A program made the position numbers and the translations under genes. Under the pieces are notes generated by a model. That model was given only the letters and a program-made list of their open reading frames with translations. It was not told where the DNA came from and made no database searches. 64,000 bases of DNA from Ktedonospora formicarum (lineage in GTDB: Bacteria; Chloroflexota; Ktedonobacteria; Ktedonobacterales; Ktedonobacteraceae), in assembly GCF_016587355.1 (NCBI RefSeq), contig NZ_BNJF01000001.1, forward strand, positions 1,178,001 through 1,242,000, in the 5' to 3' direction. This document shows, one piece after another, positions 26,548 through 35,714 of this stretch. Positions within the stretch are counted from its first letter, which is position 1; each line of letters begins with the position of its first letter.

Positions 26548-28920
26548 ATGGCTGAAGATACAGAAAACACCACACCACGCCCCCATTTCCCTTTCGACAA
26601 TCAAGGGGAGCAATCACATAATCAAAACAGAGATACAGCATCACCTACACAGCCAGAAACGGACATAGAACAAGAGCAGGAATGCCTGCACACAGTAGGG
26701 GACATCACACTTCCAGAGAAGCGGATTACTGAAGCGAGTGCCGATGAACCCGCTACCGAAGAAACCTCAGTGCATGAGCATGCCATAGATGCCCAACAAC
26801 ATCTTAACGCGCCACATACGCCACCAATAAACAATGAAGCCCAACAAAGCACGGAAGCATCTACGCCTGAGCAGGAGCCAGCTGTAAGCGCCACCACCAT
26901 CAATGTCCCCGTCAAGGACATTCCAACTCAAGCGGAAGAGAAGAAACCTCTCTCAGCGCTTCCCTCTATGAGAATCGAAGATCTGACAGAGTTCCAAGTC
27001 GCAGGAGAGCCTCAAATCTCGCCAGATGGCTCACTGATCGCGTTTAGTGCTCTCACATGCGATGCGGAGAAGAACAGCACCAGCAGCGCGATCTGGCTGG
27101 TTGAGAGTCAGGGAGGGAGAATCCAGGAACCTCGGCAGATAAGTAGCGGAGAACATCTTGATTTCGCGCCTCGCTGGTCCCCAAATGGACACAGCCTGGC
27201 CTTTGTGAGCACACGCAGCGGTTCACCTCAAATCTATATCCTTCCCCTCCAAGGAGGCGAGGCACGCCAGGTCAGTTCTCTGCCCACTGGAGTCTCCGAG
27301 TATAGCTGGCGTCCAGATGGCTCGATGCTCCTGGCTCATAGTCCCTGGAAACCTGCCGACGACCAAGAGCAACAGGAGAAGGAAGAAACCTCCTATGCAG
27401 TGACCCGTCTCGCCTCACACTGGGATGGCACAGGGTATAAACAAGGGCGGCATGAACAGCTCTGGCTACTGACGTTGGATGGTCAGGCCACGCGCCTGAC
27501 CTCTGAGCCCGTTGACCTCATGCAATCTTGCTGGTCCCCAGATGGCAACGAGATCGCATTTAGCGCTAACCGTCGGCCTGATCCAGACTTGAGCGTTAGC
27601 TCCGCGCTCTGGGTACTAACCCTGGCGACGGGCCAACTGCGCCGCCTCACACCAGAGGAGGGCCTGGCTCAGATGCCATCCTGGTCACCAGATGGCAAAA
27701 CCATTGCCTTTCTTTACACATCTGACCAGACCGAAACAGGCAACATCTCTCCCTGGATTGTTGCGGCAAGTGGGAAAGAAGAGGCCAGACCAGCCGCCGC
27801 AGGTGCCGATGAGCTAAACTGCCAGATGTGGATCATCGACGAACTGCGTAGTGAATTCCTGGCAGCACCACAATGGTATCCAGATAGCCAGTCCTTCATG
27901 GTCCCCACACAGGCTCAGGGCCAGGTCCACCTTACGCGTGTGAATGTGACCAACAACCACATTGAGCGCCTCACCAGCGGAAATGGACGCTATCTCGCCC
28001 CTCATTTGCAACGGAACGGGCAGGCTATCACAATGGTACGCGCGGACTGGTTTACCCCTGGCGATATCTGGAGCATGGACGGGGCAGGAGGAAACCTCCA
28101 CAAGCTTACCCGCGTCAACGACACGCTATTACGCCAGCGTCAATTAATCCGTCCCAAACGTATCACCTGGAAAGGCGGAGATGGCATCACAGATATCGAG
28201 GGCTGGCTCTACCTTCCTACACTCCCTCAGGGGAAGCGTGCACCTCTGATTCTTGCTCCACATGGTGGTCCAACTCTGGCCTGGGGTGATAGCTACTCTC
28301 ACGAATTTCAGGTCCTGGCGGGACGAGGTTATGCCATTCTAGCACCTAATCCGCGTGGTAGTTCTGGCTATGGAGAGCAATTTAGCCGCGCGGTTCTCAA
28401 TGACTGGGGTGGAGGCGACTTCCAGGATCTCATGGAAGGTCTGGGCCATGTAATAGCCACCGAACCAGTCGATGAACAGCGCCTGGGTATTAGTGGTATC
28501 AGCTATGGCGGCTATATGACAAACTGGGCCATTACCCAGACCGAGCGCTTCAAAGCCGCTGTTAGCCGAAACGGGATTAGCGACCTTGCACATGCAGGTA
28601 TCCTTTCGGACCAAACACTCTGGTTCAACTTATCTATGGAAACGCCAGAACTACAGCATGAGCGCTCGCCACTCACCTACGTTGACCACATCAAGACACC
28701 ACTGCTGCTCTTACATGCCGAAAACGACCTGCGTTGTCCTATCAGCGAATCAGTCCAGTTGTTTGTGCAGCTACGCAAACGCAAACAGACCGTACAACTG
28801 GTTCGCTATCCTCAGACCAGTCACCTGATGGACTGGCCTACCGTAGGCACGCCTCAGCAACGCCTTGATCGCATCCGGCGTACCATTTCCTGGTTTGAAC
28901 GCTTTATGAAAGAGGCCTAA
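26548..28920 (+). CDS. S9-family prolyl oligopeptidase-like peptidase
   Basis: A 790-residue cytoplasmic serine peptidase. Residues 1-145 are a disordered Glu/Thr/Pro/Gln-rich extension not typical of the family. Residues about 150-520 form a TolB-like beta-propeller with repeated SPDG and WSPDG blades. The alpha/beta-hydrolase domain follows, with HGGPTLAW, the nucleophile in GISYGGY (Ser at about 652), Asp at about 727 (ENDLRCP) and His at about 759 (TSHLMDW). This fits acylaminoacyl-peptidase-like members (S9C). The ATG has AAGGAG 6 bases upstream. It is monocistronic, with terminators following. Confidence 0.92.
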   Translation: MAEDTENTTPRPHFPFDNQGEQSHNQNRDTASPTQPETDIEQEQECLHTVGDITLPEKRITEASADEPATEETSVHEHAIDAQQHLNAPHTPPINNEAQQSTEASTPEQEPAVSATTINVPVKDIPTQAEEKKPLSALPSMRIEDLTEFQVAGEPQISPDGSLIAFSALTCDAEKNSTSSAIWLVESQGGRIQEPRQISSGEHLDFAPRWSPNGHSLAFVSTRSGSPQIYILPLQGGEARQVSSLPTGVSEYSWRPDGSMLLAHSPWKPADDQEQQEKEETSYAVTRLASHWDGTGYKQGRHEQLWLLTLDGQATRLTSEPVDLMQSCWSPDGNEIAFSANRRPDPDLSVSSALWVLTLATGQLRRLTPEEGLAQMPSWSPDGKTIAFLYTSDQTETGNISPWIVAASGKEEARPAAAGADELNCQMWIIDELRSEFLAAPQWYPDSQSFMVPTQAQGQVHLTRVNVTNNHIERLTSGNGRYLAPHLQRNGQAITMVRADWFTPGDIWSMDGAGGNLHKLTRVNDTLLRQRQLIRPKRITWKGGDGITDIEGWLYLPTLPQGKRAPLILAPHGGPTLAWGDSYSHEFQVLAGRGYAILAPNPRGSSGYGEQFSRAVLNDWGGGDFQDLMEGLGHVIATEPVDEQRLGISGISYGGYMTNWAITQTERFKAAVSRNGISDLAHAGILSDQTLWFNLSMETPELQHERSPLTYVDHIKTPLLLLHAENDLRCPISESVQLFVQLRKRKQTVQLVRYPQTSHLMDWPTVGTPQQRLDRIRRTISWFERFMKEA

Positions 28921-28923
28921 AGA

Positions 28924-28957
28924 GCTTACAGAGAAGTCGATTGACTTCTCTGTAAGC
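28924..28957 (+). terminator. Hairpin after the S9 peptidase
   Basis: A perfect 15-bp stem (gcttacagagaagtc / gacttctctgtaagc) with a 4-base loop, 3 bases after the stop. T residues are lacking. Confidence 0.65.
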
Positions 28958-29012
28958 ATCACCAAACCACGAAGGAACTGCTGAAAGCATGGCACCTTCT
29001 GCGATAACTCGT

Positions 29013-29056
29013 AATAAAAATAGGCTGGTTTGTTGGCAAACCAGCCTATTTTTATT
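29013..29056. terminator. Bidirectional intrinsic terminator
   Basis: A 19-bp perfect stem (aataaaaataggctggttt and its complement) with loop gttggc. The A/T ends give a T-run on both strands. It lies between the convergent S9 peptidase and the membrane protein gene at 29086. Confidence 0.88.
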
Positions 29057-29085
29057 CGTCCCCTTGAGTGGAAGGAAGCCTCTAC

Positions 29086-29490
29086 TTACTTCGCGGTGAA
29101 CAACTGAACGATATAGACAATAGAGGCAACGAGCAGGAATATGCCATAAGCGGCTGACGCGATACGCGATATCCGGTGCGAGTTTCGCAAGAGATGGGCA
29201 GGAGGCTGAAAACTATGCAGAGTTATGCGAGCAGCGATAAAAAAGATCCCTGCCAGAAACACAAAGTCCAGCACACGTACCGGAAAGGCCCCATTAAAGA
29301 TAGCGAAGGTAACAACGACCGCGCAAAACATCAGAATGGCACCCAGGATATCCAGGATTGCCAGACCCATGAACTTAGGCTCATCAAAGGGCACACCTAG
29401 CAACCTGGGTGACACACGCAAAATGAGTACAAAACCCGCGATATACGCAATGATGCTCAGGAAAGAGAGTATAACAAACTGCATGTACAT
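29086..29490 (-). CDS. Four-helix membrane protein, unknown function
   Basis: A 134-residue hydrophobic protein with four predicted helices (about 5-26, 42-65, 70-88 and 107-129). Loops contain SPRLLGVPFDEPKF and HSFQPPAHLLRNSHR. It has no charged catalytic-looking motif. It starts 15 bases after the lipoprotein gene on the same strand, so the two form an operon. No family recognised. Confidence 0.65.
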   Translation of the reverse strand: MYMQFVILSFLSIIAYIAGFVLILRVSPRLLGVPFDEPKFMGLAILDILGAILMFCAVVVTFAIFNGAFPVRVLDFVFLAGIFFIAARITLHSFQPPAHLLRNSHRISRIASAAYGIFLLVASIVYIVQLFTAK

Positions 29491-29505
29491 GTAACCCCGA
29501 AATTA

Positions 29506-30831
29506 TTATCCCCAAGAGAACAGGCGAGCATCCTTCTCCAGGAGGCGCGCGCTCTTTTCACCAGGATAAAACAAGTACACATCAGATGGGGCAACCCCCT
29601 CCGCAGCCTCGCTGCTTTGTAACGCGAACGCCTCTCCATCACCACGCCAGGAGATAGGCCCTGCCACAAAAGGCGTGTAAACCTGCATCTGCTCAACCTG
29701 ATCAAGCGAAGTCACATAGGGCCCCTGTCCACTCACACGATGCAGTTCAGTCGCAGCAATCATCTTATCGTGTGGACTCCAGCGCAGGACAACATCATGG
29801 GCCAGAAAAGCTGCCGGGGCCTGAGTAAAGAGCGTCTGAGAGACGCTTCCATCGTGCTGTATGACTTTTATAGCGCCCACTTCGCTCCCCGGCGTGCCGT
29901 TCTCAATCGTCTGGACGACCAGCATTGTACCATCAGGCGAGATATCCCAACCTGGACGCACTATAGAGCCACTCTTACCCGTAGTACACCAAGCTTCGCT
30001 TCCAAGCCGTATCACCTGCTGACGACCAGCACTCGCATTGTTAACATCGATACGATAAATTGACAAACTACTATTCTGCTGACCGGGTTGCTCAGCAACC
30101 TGATAGTAGAATTGGCCCTGAGCATAGCGCATCGAGAGCAACATAGGCTGCCCCTGTTGGGCGTTGGCTGGATTCTTCGCGCCAAGCACATCGCCAGAGA
30201 AAACCTTGCTCAAGCTGTGGGCCTGTACATCGTAGCGATAGAGACCCGCGTCGGTGCTTGTTTTTCCTGTAACGCCATTGTACCATGCCAGGAGGTGATT
30301 CGCATCCTCCCATACCGCATACTGCCAGGAATCACTATAAGGCTTCCCCTCGGCTTTCGCGTCCGTGGTCACCTGAGGCAGGGTAAGCGCGGTAAGTTGC
30401 TGTGTACTGGTATCCAATACATAGAGGCTACTGGTCGTCGTATAATCGGGACCAGGGCAGCCCCCACCGCCAACCCCTACAGGCAAAGCATTAAAGAGAA
30501 ACGCAAGATACTTATGGTTCTCCGACCAGGAGGGAGGCTGCCAGAACACTTCAGGAGTCTGCGCAAAATCAAAATGCGTGAGCTGTGTCGCGCTCTCGCT
30601 ATTAAGCGCCACCCATAGTTGCCTCTGCCGGATAAAAGTATAGTATCCCACCTTTGAGCCAGTTGGCGCATCCTGTACGCGGATAGTGGGCGATGGTAAA
30701 ATTGCTGGCGTCCCATTGCCGGTATCAGGCGTTCCTGACGGAACCGTGCCATTGCGGGAGCCACAGGCTGCCAGAAGCAGTAACAAACCCAGGCTAAGGA
30801 GGAAAAGCTTCAGAGAAAATAATCGCCGCAT
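29506..30831 (-). CDS. Lipoprotein with TolB-like beta-propeller
   Basis: A 441-residue protein with a lipoprotein signal (LLLLLAAC, Cys at about 23) and a Ser/Thr/Pro-rich tether, then a domain with propeller-like blades (RQRQLWVALNSESATQLTH, SSLYVLDTSTQQLTAL, RPGWDISPDGTMLVVQT, LRWSPHDKMIAA). It should be anchored on the outer face of the cytoplasmic membrane. GAGGTGA precedes the ATG. It forms an operon with the downstream four-helix membrane protein. Binding partner unknown. Confidence 0.8.
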   Translation of the reverse strand: MRRLFSLKLFLLSLGLLLLLAACGSRNGTVPSGTPDTGNGTPAILPSPTIRVQDAPTGSKVGYYTFIRQRQLWVALNSESATQLTHFDFAQTPEVFWQPPSWSENHKYLAFLFNALPVGVGGGGCPGPDYTTTSSLYVLDTSTQQLTALTLPQVTTDAKAEGKPYSDSWQYAVWEDANHLLAWYNGVTGKTSTDAGLYRYDVQAHSLSKVFSGDVLGAKNPANAQQGQPMLLSMRYAQGQFYYQVAEQPGQQNSSLSIYRIDVNNASAGRQQVIRLGSEAWCTTGKSGSIVRPGWDISPDGTMLVVQTIENGTPGSEVGAIKVIQHDGSVSQTLFTQAPAAFLAHDVVLRWSPHDKMIAATELHRVSGQGPYVTSLDQVEQMQVYTPFVAGPISWRGDGEAFALQSSEAAEGVAPSDVYLFYPGEKSARLLEKDARLFSWG

Positions 30832-31043
30832 GACAGATCACCTCATAAATTTCGCGAGAAGCGTATAGGCGGATTGCTCGCCTAAGAACAAGCGTATCGA
30901 CACAAACTATATCAGGACATACCAAAGTATTGCACCATCACTGTGCTTGAGTATAGCCCGAAGAGGCTACGAAGCCGTTGTGAAAAACCGCTCACCTGGG
31001 GATAACACAGTAGAGCAAGAATTGCTAGTATTTCGCTCTGCTG

Positions 31044-31054
31044 TATGCTACAGT
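31044..31054 (+). promoter_or_regulatory. Extended -10 promoter element
   Basis: TATGCTACAGT lies 46-56 bases before the methyltransferase start. Confidence 0.4.
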
Positions 31055-31099
31055 TTGGAGGGGCAAGAGAAATAACATTGTGAGGAAGGCGCAAGAGAC

Positions 31100-32227
31100 A
31101 TGGCAGAACTGATATGGCAGGGCAAACAGCACGGAAAGGGGCCAGAAGAGGGCGACAGGTCCCATGTAGAGCGTTACCACCTGGTAGAAGAAGGTGAGCA
31201 GATCGCTGCACATGCTGATCCAGATGAGGGTTGGTATAATCACCTTATTCATGGCGATAACCAGGACACCCTCCCACTACTCGTCCCCCATTTCCGCGAG
31301 CGAGTTGACCTGATCTATATCGATCCACCATTTATGACCGGACGTACTTTTACAAGCAACGAGCAGGTTGCCTACAGCGATACCTGGAATAATAACCTTG
31401 ATGACTATCTGCAATGGATCTACACGATCCTACATAATCTCTACCAATTACTTTCACCTACGGGCAGTCTGTATATACATCTCGACTGGCGCACCAGCCA
31501 CTACGCGAAGATTATCTTGGACGAGATCTTTGGCTTTAACGTTCAAGGTCATGGACCAGGCTTTAAAAATGAAATCATCTGGCATTATCAGAGCGGCGGG
31601 CGCAGTAAGAAATACTATACACGCAAGCATGATACCATTCTGCTCTATACCAAATCAGATACCTATTGCTTCCATAAAGACCGGATTGGTGAGAGACGCG
31701 GATCACATAAACGCAATCACATGCGGCAGGTAGTCGGACCCGATGGACAGATTACCTGGACCATTCGCTCTGGCGGCAAGCTCTATACCTATAGCGAGGA
31801 TACTCTTATTGCTCCAAGTGATGTATGGAGCGATATCAGCCATCTTCATCAGAAAGACCCTGAGCGCACCGGTTATGCCACCCAAAAACCAGCCGCCCTC
31901 CTTGAACGTATCATCCTCGCGTCATCCGAGGAAAACAGTCTTGTGCTCGACTGCTTCTGTGGCAGCGGCGTCACACCTGCCGTAGCGGAACAGTATGGAC
32001 GTCGCTGGATCGCCTGTGATAAAAGTCATTTAGCCATTCACACAACTCAGAAGAGAATTCAAGCACTTTCCCTACACCATCCATATAAAAAACTCACGAT
32101 TGCAAAATCGAGCGAAGCAAGCATCTATGAATGTCATCTTCCTACTACCCTCTCTGGGCATGCCAGCGAATCCGGAGAGAAGTGTCATATGGTAAGAGAG
32201 AACGTCCTCCACTCCAACCATAATTGA
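31100..32227 (+). CDS. Site-specific DNA methyltransferase (beta-class, probably N6-adenine)
   Basis: A 375-residue protein. Motif IV, IDPPF, is at about 74-78, and the SAM-binding motif I, LDCFCGSGVT, comes later at about 283-292; this IV-TRD-I order defines the beta class. Preceding HGDNQDTLPLL and following VAEQYGRRWIACDKS are also typical of Mod-like enzymes. DPPF favours adenine N6, though N4-cytosine cannot be excluded. No restriction subunit or helicase is nearby, so it looks like an orphan methyltransferase with a regulatory or anti-restriction role (inference). The last 40 residues are non-conserved. Confidence 0.88.
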   Translation: MAELIWQGKQHGKGPEEGDRSHVERYHLVEEGEQIAAHADPDEGWYNHLIHGDNQDTLPLLVPHFRERVDLIYIDPPFMTGRTFTSNEQVAYSDTWNNNLDDYLQWIYTILHNLYQLLSPTGSLYIHLDWRTSHYAKIILDEIFGFNVQGHGPGFKNEIIWHYQSGGRSKKYYTRKHDTILLYTKSDTYCFHKDRIGERRGSHKRNHMRQVVGPDGQITWTIRSGGKLYTYSEDTLIAPSDVWSDISHLHQKDPERTGYATQKPAALLERIILASSEENSLVLDCFCGSGVTPAVAEQYGRRWIACDKSHLAIHTTQKRIQALSLHHPYKKLTIAKSSEASIYECHLPTTLSGHASESGEKCHMVRENVLHSNHN

Positions 32228-32272
32228 AGATCCCTGCGTATCCATTGCATTGAGAGATGATAATCCTTGTCG

Positions 32273-32283
32273 TATGCTATAAT
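32273..32283 (+). promoter_or_regulatory. Extended -10 promoter element
   Basis: TATGCTATAAT, a perfect extended -10, lies 59-69 bases before the IMPase-like start. Confidence 0.55.
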
Positions 32284-32341
32284 GAGCATATACTAGATTG
32301 TGATTATACAAAATAGCCATAAATAGGGATAAATAAAACCC

Positions 32342-33139
32342 ATGCTAGAATTGCTAGAACAACTTTTCAGGCAAGTGCGGCATTACTCGCAGACCGAGCG
32401 ATTTGATAGCGATAGAGCCCGAGTGTATAGTCAATCATCGAAGCATACAACCATGCAATTTGATCGGGACGCGGAAGATATAATTATCGAGGGTCTGATC
32501 CAGAGTGGGCATGGTTTTGAAATTGTCACTGAGGAGCGTGAAACATTTTCCACTGGTGATAACGTCCAGTACCGCATCATCATCGATCCCATTGATGGCT
32601 CCACCAATGTAGCACGTGGCCTGATGACTGCGGCAGTCGCTATGGCGGTCCTCCCCATCGAAGCCCCAGTGGTGCCTGAGCAGGTAGAGTGGGCCTTAGT
32701 AGGAGATCTCTTTACAGGGAACGTCTACCAGGCTCAGAAGGGGCGGGGAGCATTTCGCAATGGTTTCCGTTGCAAGACCAGCCGTGCGACCAGCTTCAAA
32801 CACAGCTTGATTGGTTTGAACCTCGATAGACGTGATGAACACGTACGCAATTTGCTCACAAAAGCACCAGCGCTAGGTCAAATACGGCGCACTGGCAGTT
32901 CAGCCATTGATTGCGTCTATGTTGCGAGTGGCACCTATGATGCCTACATTGATGTGGGAGACATCATTACAGGGGAATCCTTTCTCGCCTCCGCGAGTAT
33001 TGTCCTGGAGGCAGGAGGAGTTGTGAGTGATCAGCACGGGAAACCATTACGTCCAATTCAGAATTTGACCGAGGGCTATTCTCTGGTCGTCGCGTGTACC
33101 AAAGAGTTACATGAGGCTATTCTCACGAAATTATTGTGA
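32342..33139 (+). CDS. Inositol-monophosphatase-family phosphatase
   Basis: A 265-residue protein of the lithium-sensitive Mg-dependent phosphatase superfamily. The metal-binding Glu lies in IVTEERE (about 61-67) and the signature IDPIDGSTN in about 81-89, followed by GDLFTGNVYQAQKGRGAFRNG and the end motif EAGGVVSD. The usual WD dipeptide of motif 2 is replaced around DVGDIITGESFLAS, so the third metal ligand is uncertain. Substrate could be inositol phosphate, fructose-1,6-bisphosphate or PAP. It has an extended -10 and is monocistronic. Confidence 0.82.
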   Translation: MLELLEQLFRQVRHYSQTERFDSDRARVYSQSSKHTTMQFDRDAEDIIIEGLIQSGHGFEIVTEERETFSTGDNVQYRIIIDPIDGSTNVARGLMTAAVAMAVLPIEAPVVPEQVEWALVGDLFTGNVYQAQKGRGAFRNGFRCKTSRATSFKHSLIGLNLDRRDEHVRNLLTKAPALGQIRRTGSSAIDCVYVASGTYDAYIDVGDIITGESFLASASIVLEAGGVVSDQHGKPLRPIQNLTEGYSLVVACTKELHEAILTKLL

Positions 33140-33348
33140 AGCGTCTCATTGTATCTGGGCAGGATGAAAAGGTACGCTGTGTATATCGCATACCCAACCT
33201 TAAAAGGTGTACATGCATACATATAAATGCATGTCTATACTAGCGATTCGCCAGGGAAAGCATACCTAGAGTCTCAGCTAAGCACGTAGGCAAGACCTGC
33301 TCGCGCCCTCATGCATGCAGAGGCACCTAGATGAAAGAGGACACAGCC

Positions 33349-34458
33349 ATGCGAGCAACACAGTTTACCAGGCATTCGTCGAGAAGGAAAGCATTTGTTG
33401 GACTGTTCCCAGGCTTTATCATACTCTGCCTGCTCCTTCTCAGCGCTTGTAGCGGTCAACAAACATTCAACGAAACTTCCGGAACCAGTGTCGCGACCCC
33501 AGCCATTGATAACACACTGAAAAACCAGGGCGACACTAAGTTACAGGCTTTTCAGCAATGGATTGCGCTCATCAAACAATCAGGTGGAGAGACCCAAAAA
33601 TACGATCAGCAGTACACGACTTCACTGCAGGCACTCACCAACGCCAAAACAGCAAATGACTATCAGAATGCTTTAAAAACGCTGACGACTCAGATTAATG
33701 ACATTCAACTCCCGGCCCTCCAGGCAGAGAGTAAAAGTTTGCAGCAAACTCTGAAGAAGCAGGTTGATGACTGGGGAAAAACACATACCTACCTCGATAC
33801 CTACGACAATACGACCTATCATCTCGGTTTTGAATATGGCGAAGAGGGCATTGGTAGCTGGATACAGGATGACCTGGATACAGCCAAGACCGTTGCTGAT
33901 TATCAACAAGCCATTGAAAACGAACAGATGTATCTCTATAATCTCCAGCAAATGAAGAAGAATGCCAGTGATAAAACCCCTTATGACAAAGTTCATCAAA
34001 CAGATATTGAACTGCTTAAGCACACCAACAAAATGAACAGCCAGGTCGTCATCGTCTCGTTAAGTGAGGAAGCCATGCGTATCTACGACCATGGCAAATT
34101 GGTTAAAGCATTTCTCGTCACGACAGGACGTCCTTCTAAGCCCACACCTCCGGGAACCTGGTGGGTTGAGGGAAAACAGGCACCAACGGTTTTCAAGTCG
34201 GGTGTAAAGCCGGGCAACCCCGACTATTACCCAGATACCCCAATCAATTATGCCATGCAGTACCATAGCAGCGGCTACTTCATTCACGATAGCTGGTGGC
34301 GCGATAACTATGGTCCAGGAACAAACTTCCCCCATGCCGATGATAGTGGTGATGAATTCTCGGCTCAGGGCTCACATGGATGCGTCAATTTGTCCAAGAG
34401 TGACGCAAGCTGGGTCTACAATTTCGTGCAGATCTACACAAGCGTCTTCATCTACTAA
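33349..34458 (+). CDS. L,D-transpeptidase (YkuD) lipoprotein
   Basis: Start at 33349 (MRATQFTRH), with AAGAGGA upstream; an in-frame ATG at 33331 is possible. The product is 369 residues. A basic N-terminus and hydrophobic stretch end in a lipobox (LLLLSAC). Residues about 60-225 are a helical, Gln/Lys-rich spacer with coiled-coil character. The YkuD domain follows, with QVVIVSLSEEAMRIYDHGKL, TGRPSKPTPPG, the His in GYFIHDSWW, and catalytic Cys at about 345 in SHGCVNLS. Such enzymes cross-link peptidoglycan stems (3-3 links) outside the membrane. The C39-like gene lies just beyond, in convergent orientation. Confidence 0.9.
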   Translation: MRATQFTRHSSRRKAFVGLFPGFIILCLLLLSACSGQQTFNETSGTSVATPAIDNTLKNQGDTKLQAFQQWIALIKQSGGETQKYDQQYTTSLQALTNAKTANDYQNALKTLTTQINDIQLPALQAESKSLQQTLKKQVDDWGKTHTYLDTYDNTTYHLGFEYGEEGIGSWIQDDLDTAKTVADYQQAIENEQMYLYNLQQMKKNASDKTPYDKVHQTDIELLKHTNKMNSQVVIVSLSEEAMRIYDHGKLVKAFLVTTGRPSKPTPPGTWWVEGKQAPTVFKSGVKPGNPDYYPDTPINYAMQYHSSGYFIHDSWWRDNYGPGTNFPHADDSGDEFSAQGSHGCVNLSKSDASWVYNFVQIYTSVFIY

Positions 34459-34465
34459 AAACGAT

Positions 34466-34514
34466 GAACCCCTCTGTGCCATAGCCATTAAGCGGTCATG
34501 GTGCAGAGGGGTTC
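34466..34514. terminator. Bidirectional hairpin between convergent genes
   Basis: Arms gaacccctctg and cagaggggttc plus further pairing inwards (gccat / atgg). It lies between the L,D-transpeptidase and the C39-like gene. Confidence 0.75.
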
Positions 34515-34546
34515 ACCTCGTCTACAGGCTTCTAAAAGAAGCCATG

Positions 34547-35467
34547 TTAGCCGCGCGGGGTCAACACCGCGCTATATGTCTGCCACATTCCAGTGAACAT
34601 AGCACGCGACATCTGCTGGAAATTGGTGGGAGCGGAATCGGCGATGTAAACATTCTGGCTATCACCACCACGGATGACAAAGAAATGTCCCCCAGGGAAA
34701 TAGTACGAATCGCGAACACTCACAATGACCGGTGAGCCACTATTGGCGGCATCAATGACCTGCTGCAAGGTACGCGTTCGGCCTGCGCTGGCATTAAACC
34801 CATAGTAATTGGCAGTCATCGCAATACCATCCTCGCGCAAAAGGCCAAGGTTGACATCCCATACTCCCAACTCCAACTCTTTCTGTAAGATATCGGAGGC
34901 GATCAATTGCCGTCCATAGGAATTCATCACCATTTCAAGCGCGATACCCGAACAGGACGAATAGCTCCAGGTCTGAAGTTGATAGGTATTTCTATACTGA
35001 TTTGGATCAGCAGAGTCGACGCGAAGTAGGAGCGTACTGGCTGTAGTAACAATAGGAGCCACATGACGCGCTGGCTGATATCCCCGGTTATCGGCATTCG
35101 TATTAAATAAACTCAGGCCAATTCCCTGCGAGAAAGTTGTCATGGTACCACCTGCCAACCCGGTTTGTACGAAAAGCAAGAGAATGAAGAGGACAAGCAC
35201 TCCCACAGAAACCAGCGAGCGGCGATGCTGGTACCAGGGAGAAGGTGCCGAAATCTGGTTGATAGGCTTTTCAACGGAGACTATCTGCCCCTCTTGTAAA
35301 TGTAAAATAGCCGTAACGTGGCGGTCCAGGGGATGCGAGGGGAGACGGCTATGCGAGGCTAATGAGTATCTGTGACGTTGATGATCACGCCACACACTAA
35401 AAATCACAATGGCGGCAATGAGCAGCATTACCACGGCCAGGAATGATGTAATGACAGCAGCCGACAT
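34547..35467 (-). CDS. Membrane-anchored C39-like peptidase
   Basis: A 306-residue protein with an N-terminal membrane helix (about 4-25), a cytoplasmic segment of about 55 residues, a second helix (about 85-107) and an outer domain. The outer domain has the papain-like C39 arrangement: Cys at about 172 (SYSSCSGIALEMVMNSYG), His at about 261 (GGHFFVIRGG) and Asp at about 277 (VYIADS). All three residues are present, so activity is possible. GAGGTGAGG precedes the ATG, and a promoter-like TACGCTATACT on the minus strand is at 35574-35584. Its substrate is unknown; a cell-wall or signal-peptide target is inference from its neighbour. Confidence 0.78.
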   Translation of the reverse strand: MSAAVITSFLAVVMLLIAAIVIFSVWRDHQRHRYSLASHSRLPSHPLDRHVTAILHLQEGQIVSVEKPINQISAPSPWYQHRRSLVSVGVLVLFILLLFVQTGLAGGTMTTFSQGIGLSLFNTNADNRGYQPARHVAPIVTTASTLLLRVDSADPNQYRNTYQLQTWSYSSCSGIALEMVMNSYGRQLIASDILQKELELGVWDVNLGLLREDGIAMTANYYGFNASAGRTRTLQQVIDAANSGSPVIVSVRDSYYFPGGHFFVIRGGDSQNVYIADSAPTNFQQMSRAMFTGMWQTYSAVLTPRG

Positions 35468-35573
35468 ACGTAAAACCTCACCTCATCGCGGCGTGCATTC
35501 TTCTGCATCACACAGAATGTAGAAACGCCGCTCCTTCCTTAGATAGTAGTGTGTACATAGTTATTCTTGCATA

Positions 35574-35584
35574 AGTATAGCGTA
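35574..35584 (-). promoter_or_regulatory. Extended -10-like element for the C39-like gene
   Basis: On the minus strand the bases read TACGCTATACT, about 107-117 bases before the start at 35467. Confidence 0.3.
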
Positions 35585-35651
35585 CTATTCCGTTTCATCA
35601 CTAGCCAACCACCCAAAACGGCCATTTTGTCTCGCTTACTCACACGTCAGC

Positions 35652-35662
35652 TATGCTATACT
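35652..35662 (+). promoter_or_regulatory. Extended -10 promoter element
   Basis: TATGCTATACT, 53-63 bases before the DUF72 gene; identical to the element at 16134. Confidence 0.5.
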
Positions 35663-35714
35663 GGCACTACACGGCCCTCAACGAGACGGTTCAGGAAAAG
35701 GAAGAGAGGCACTC

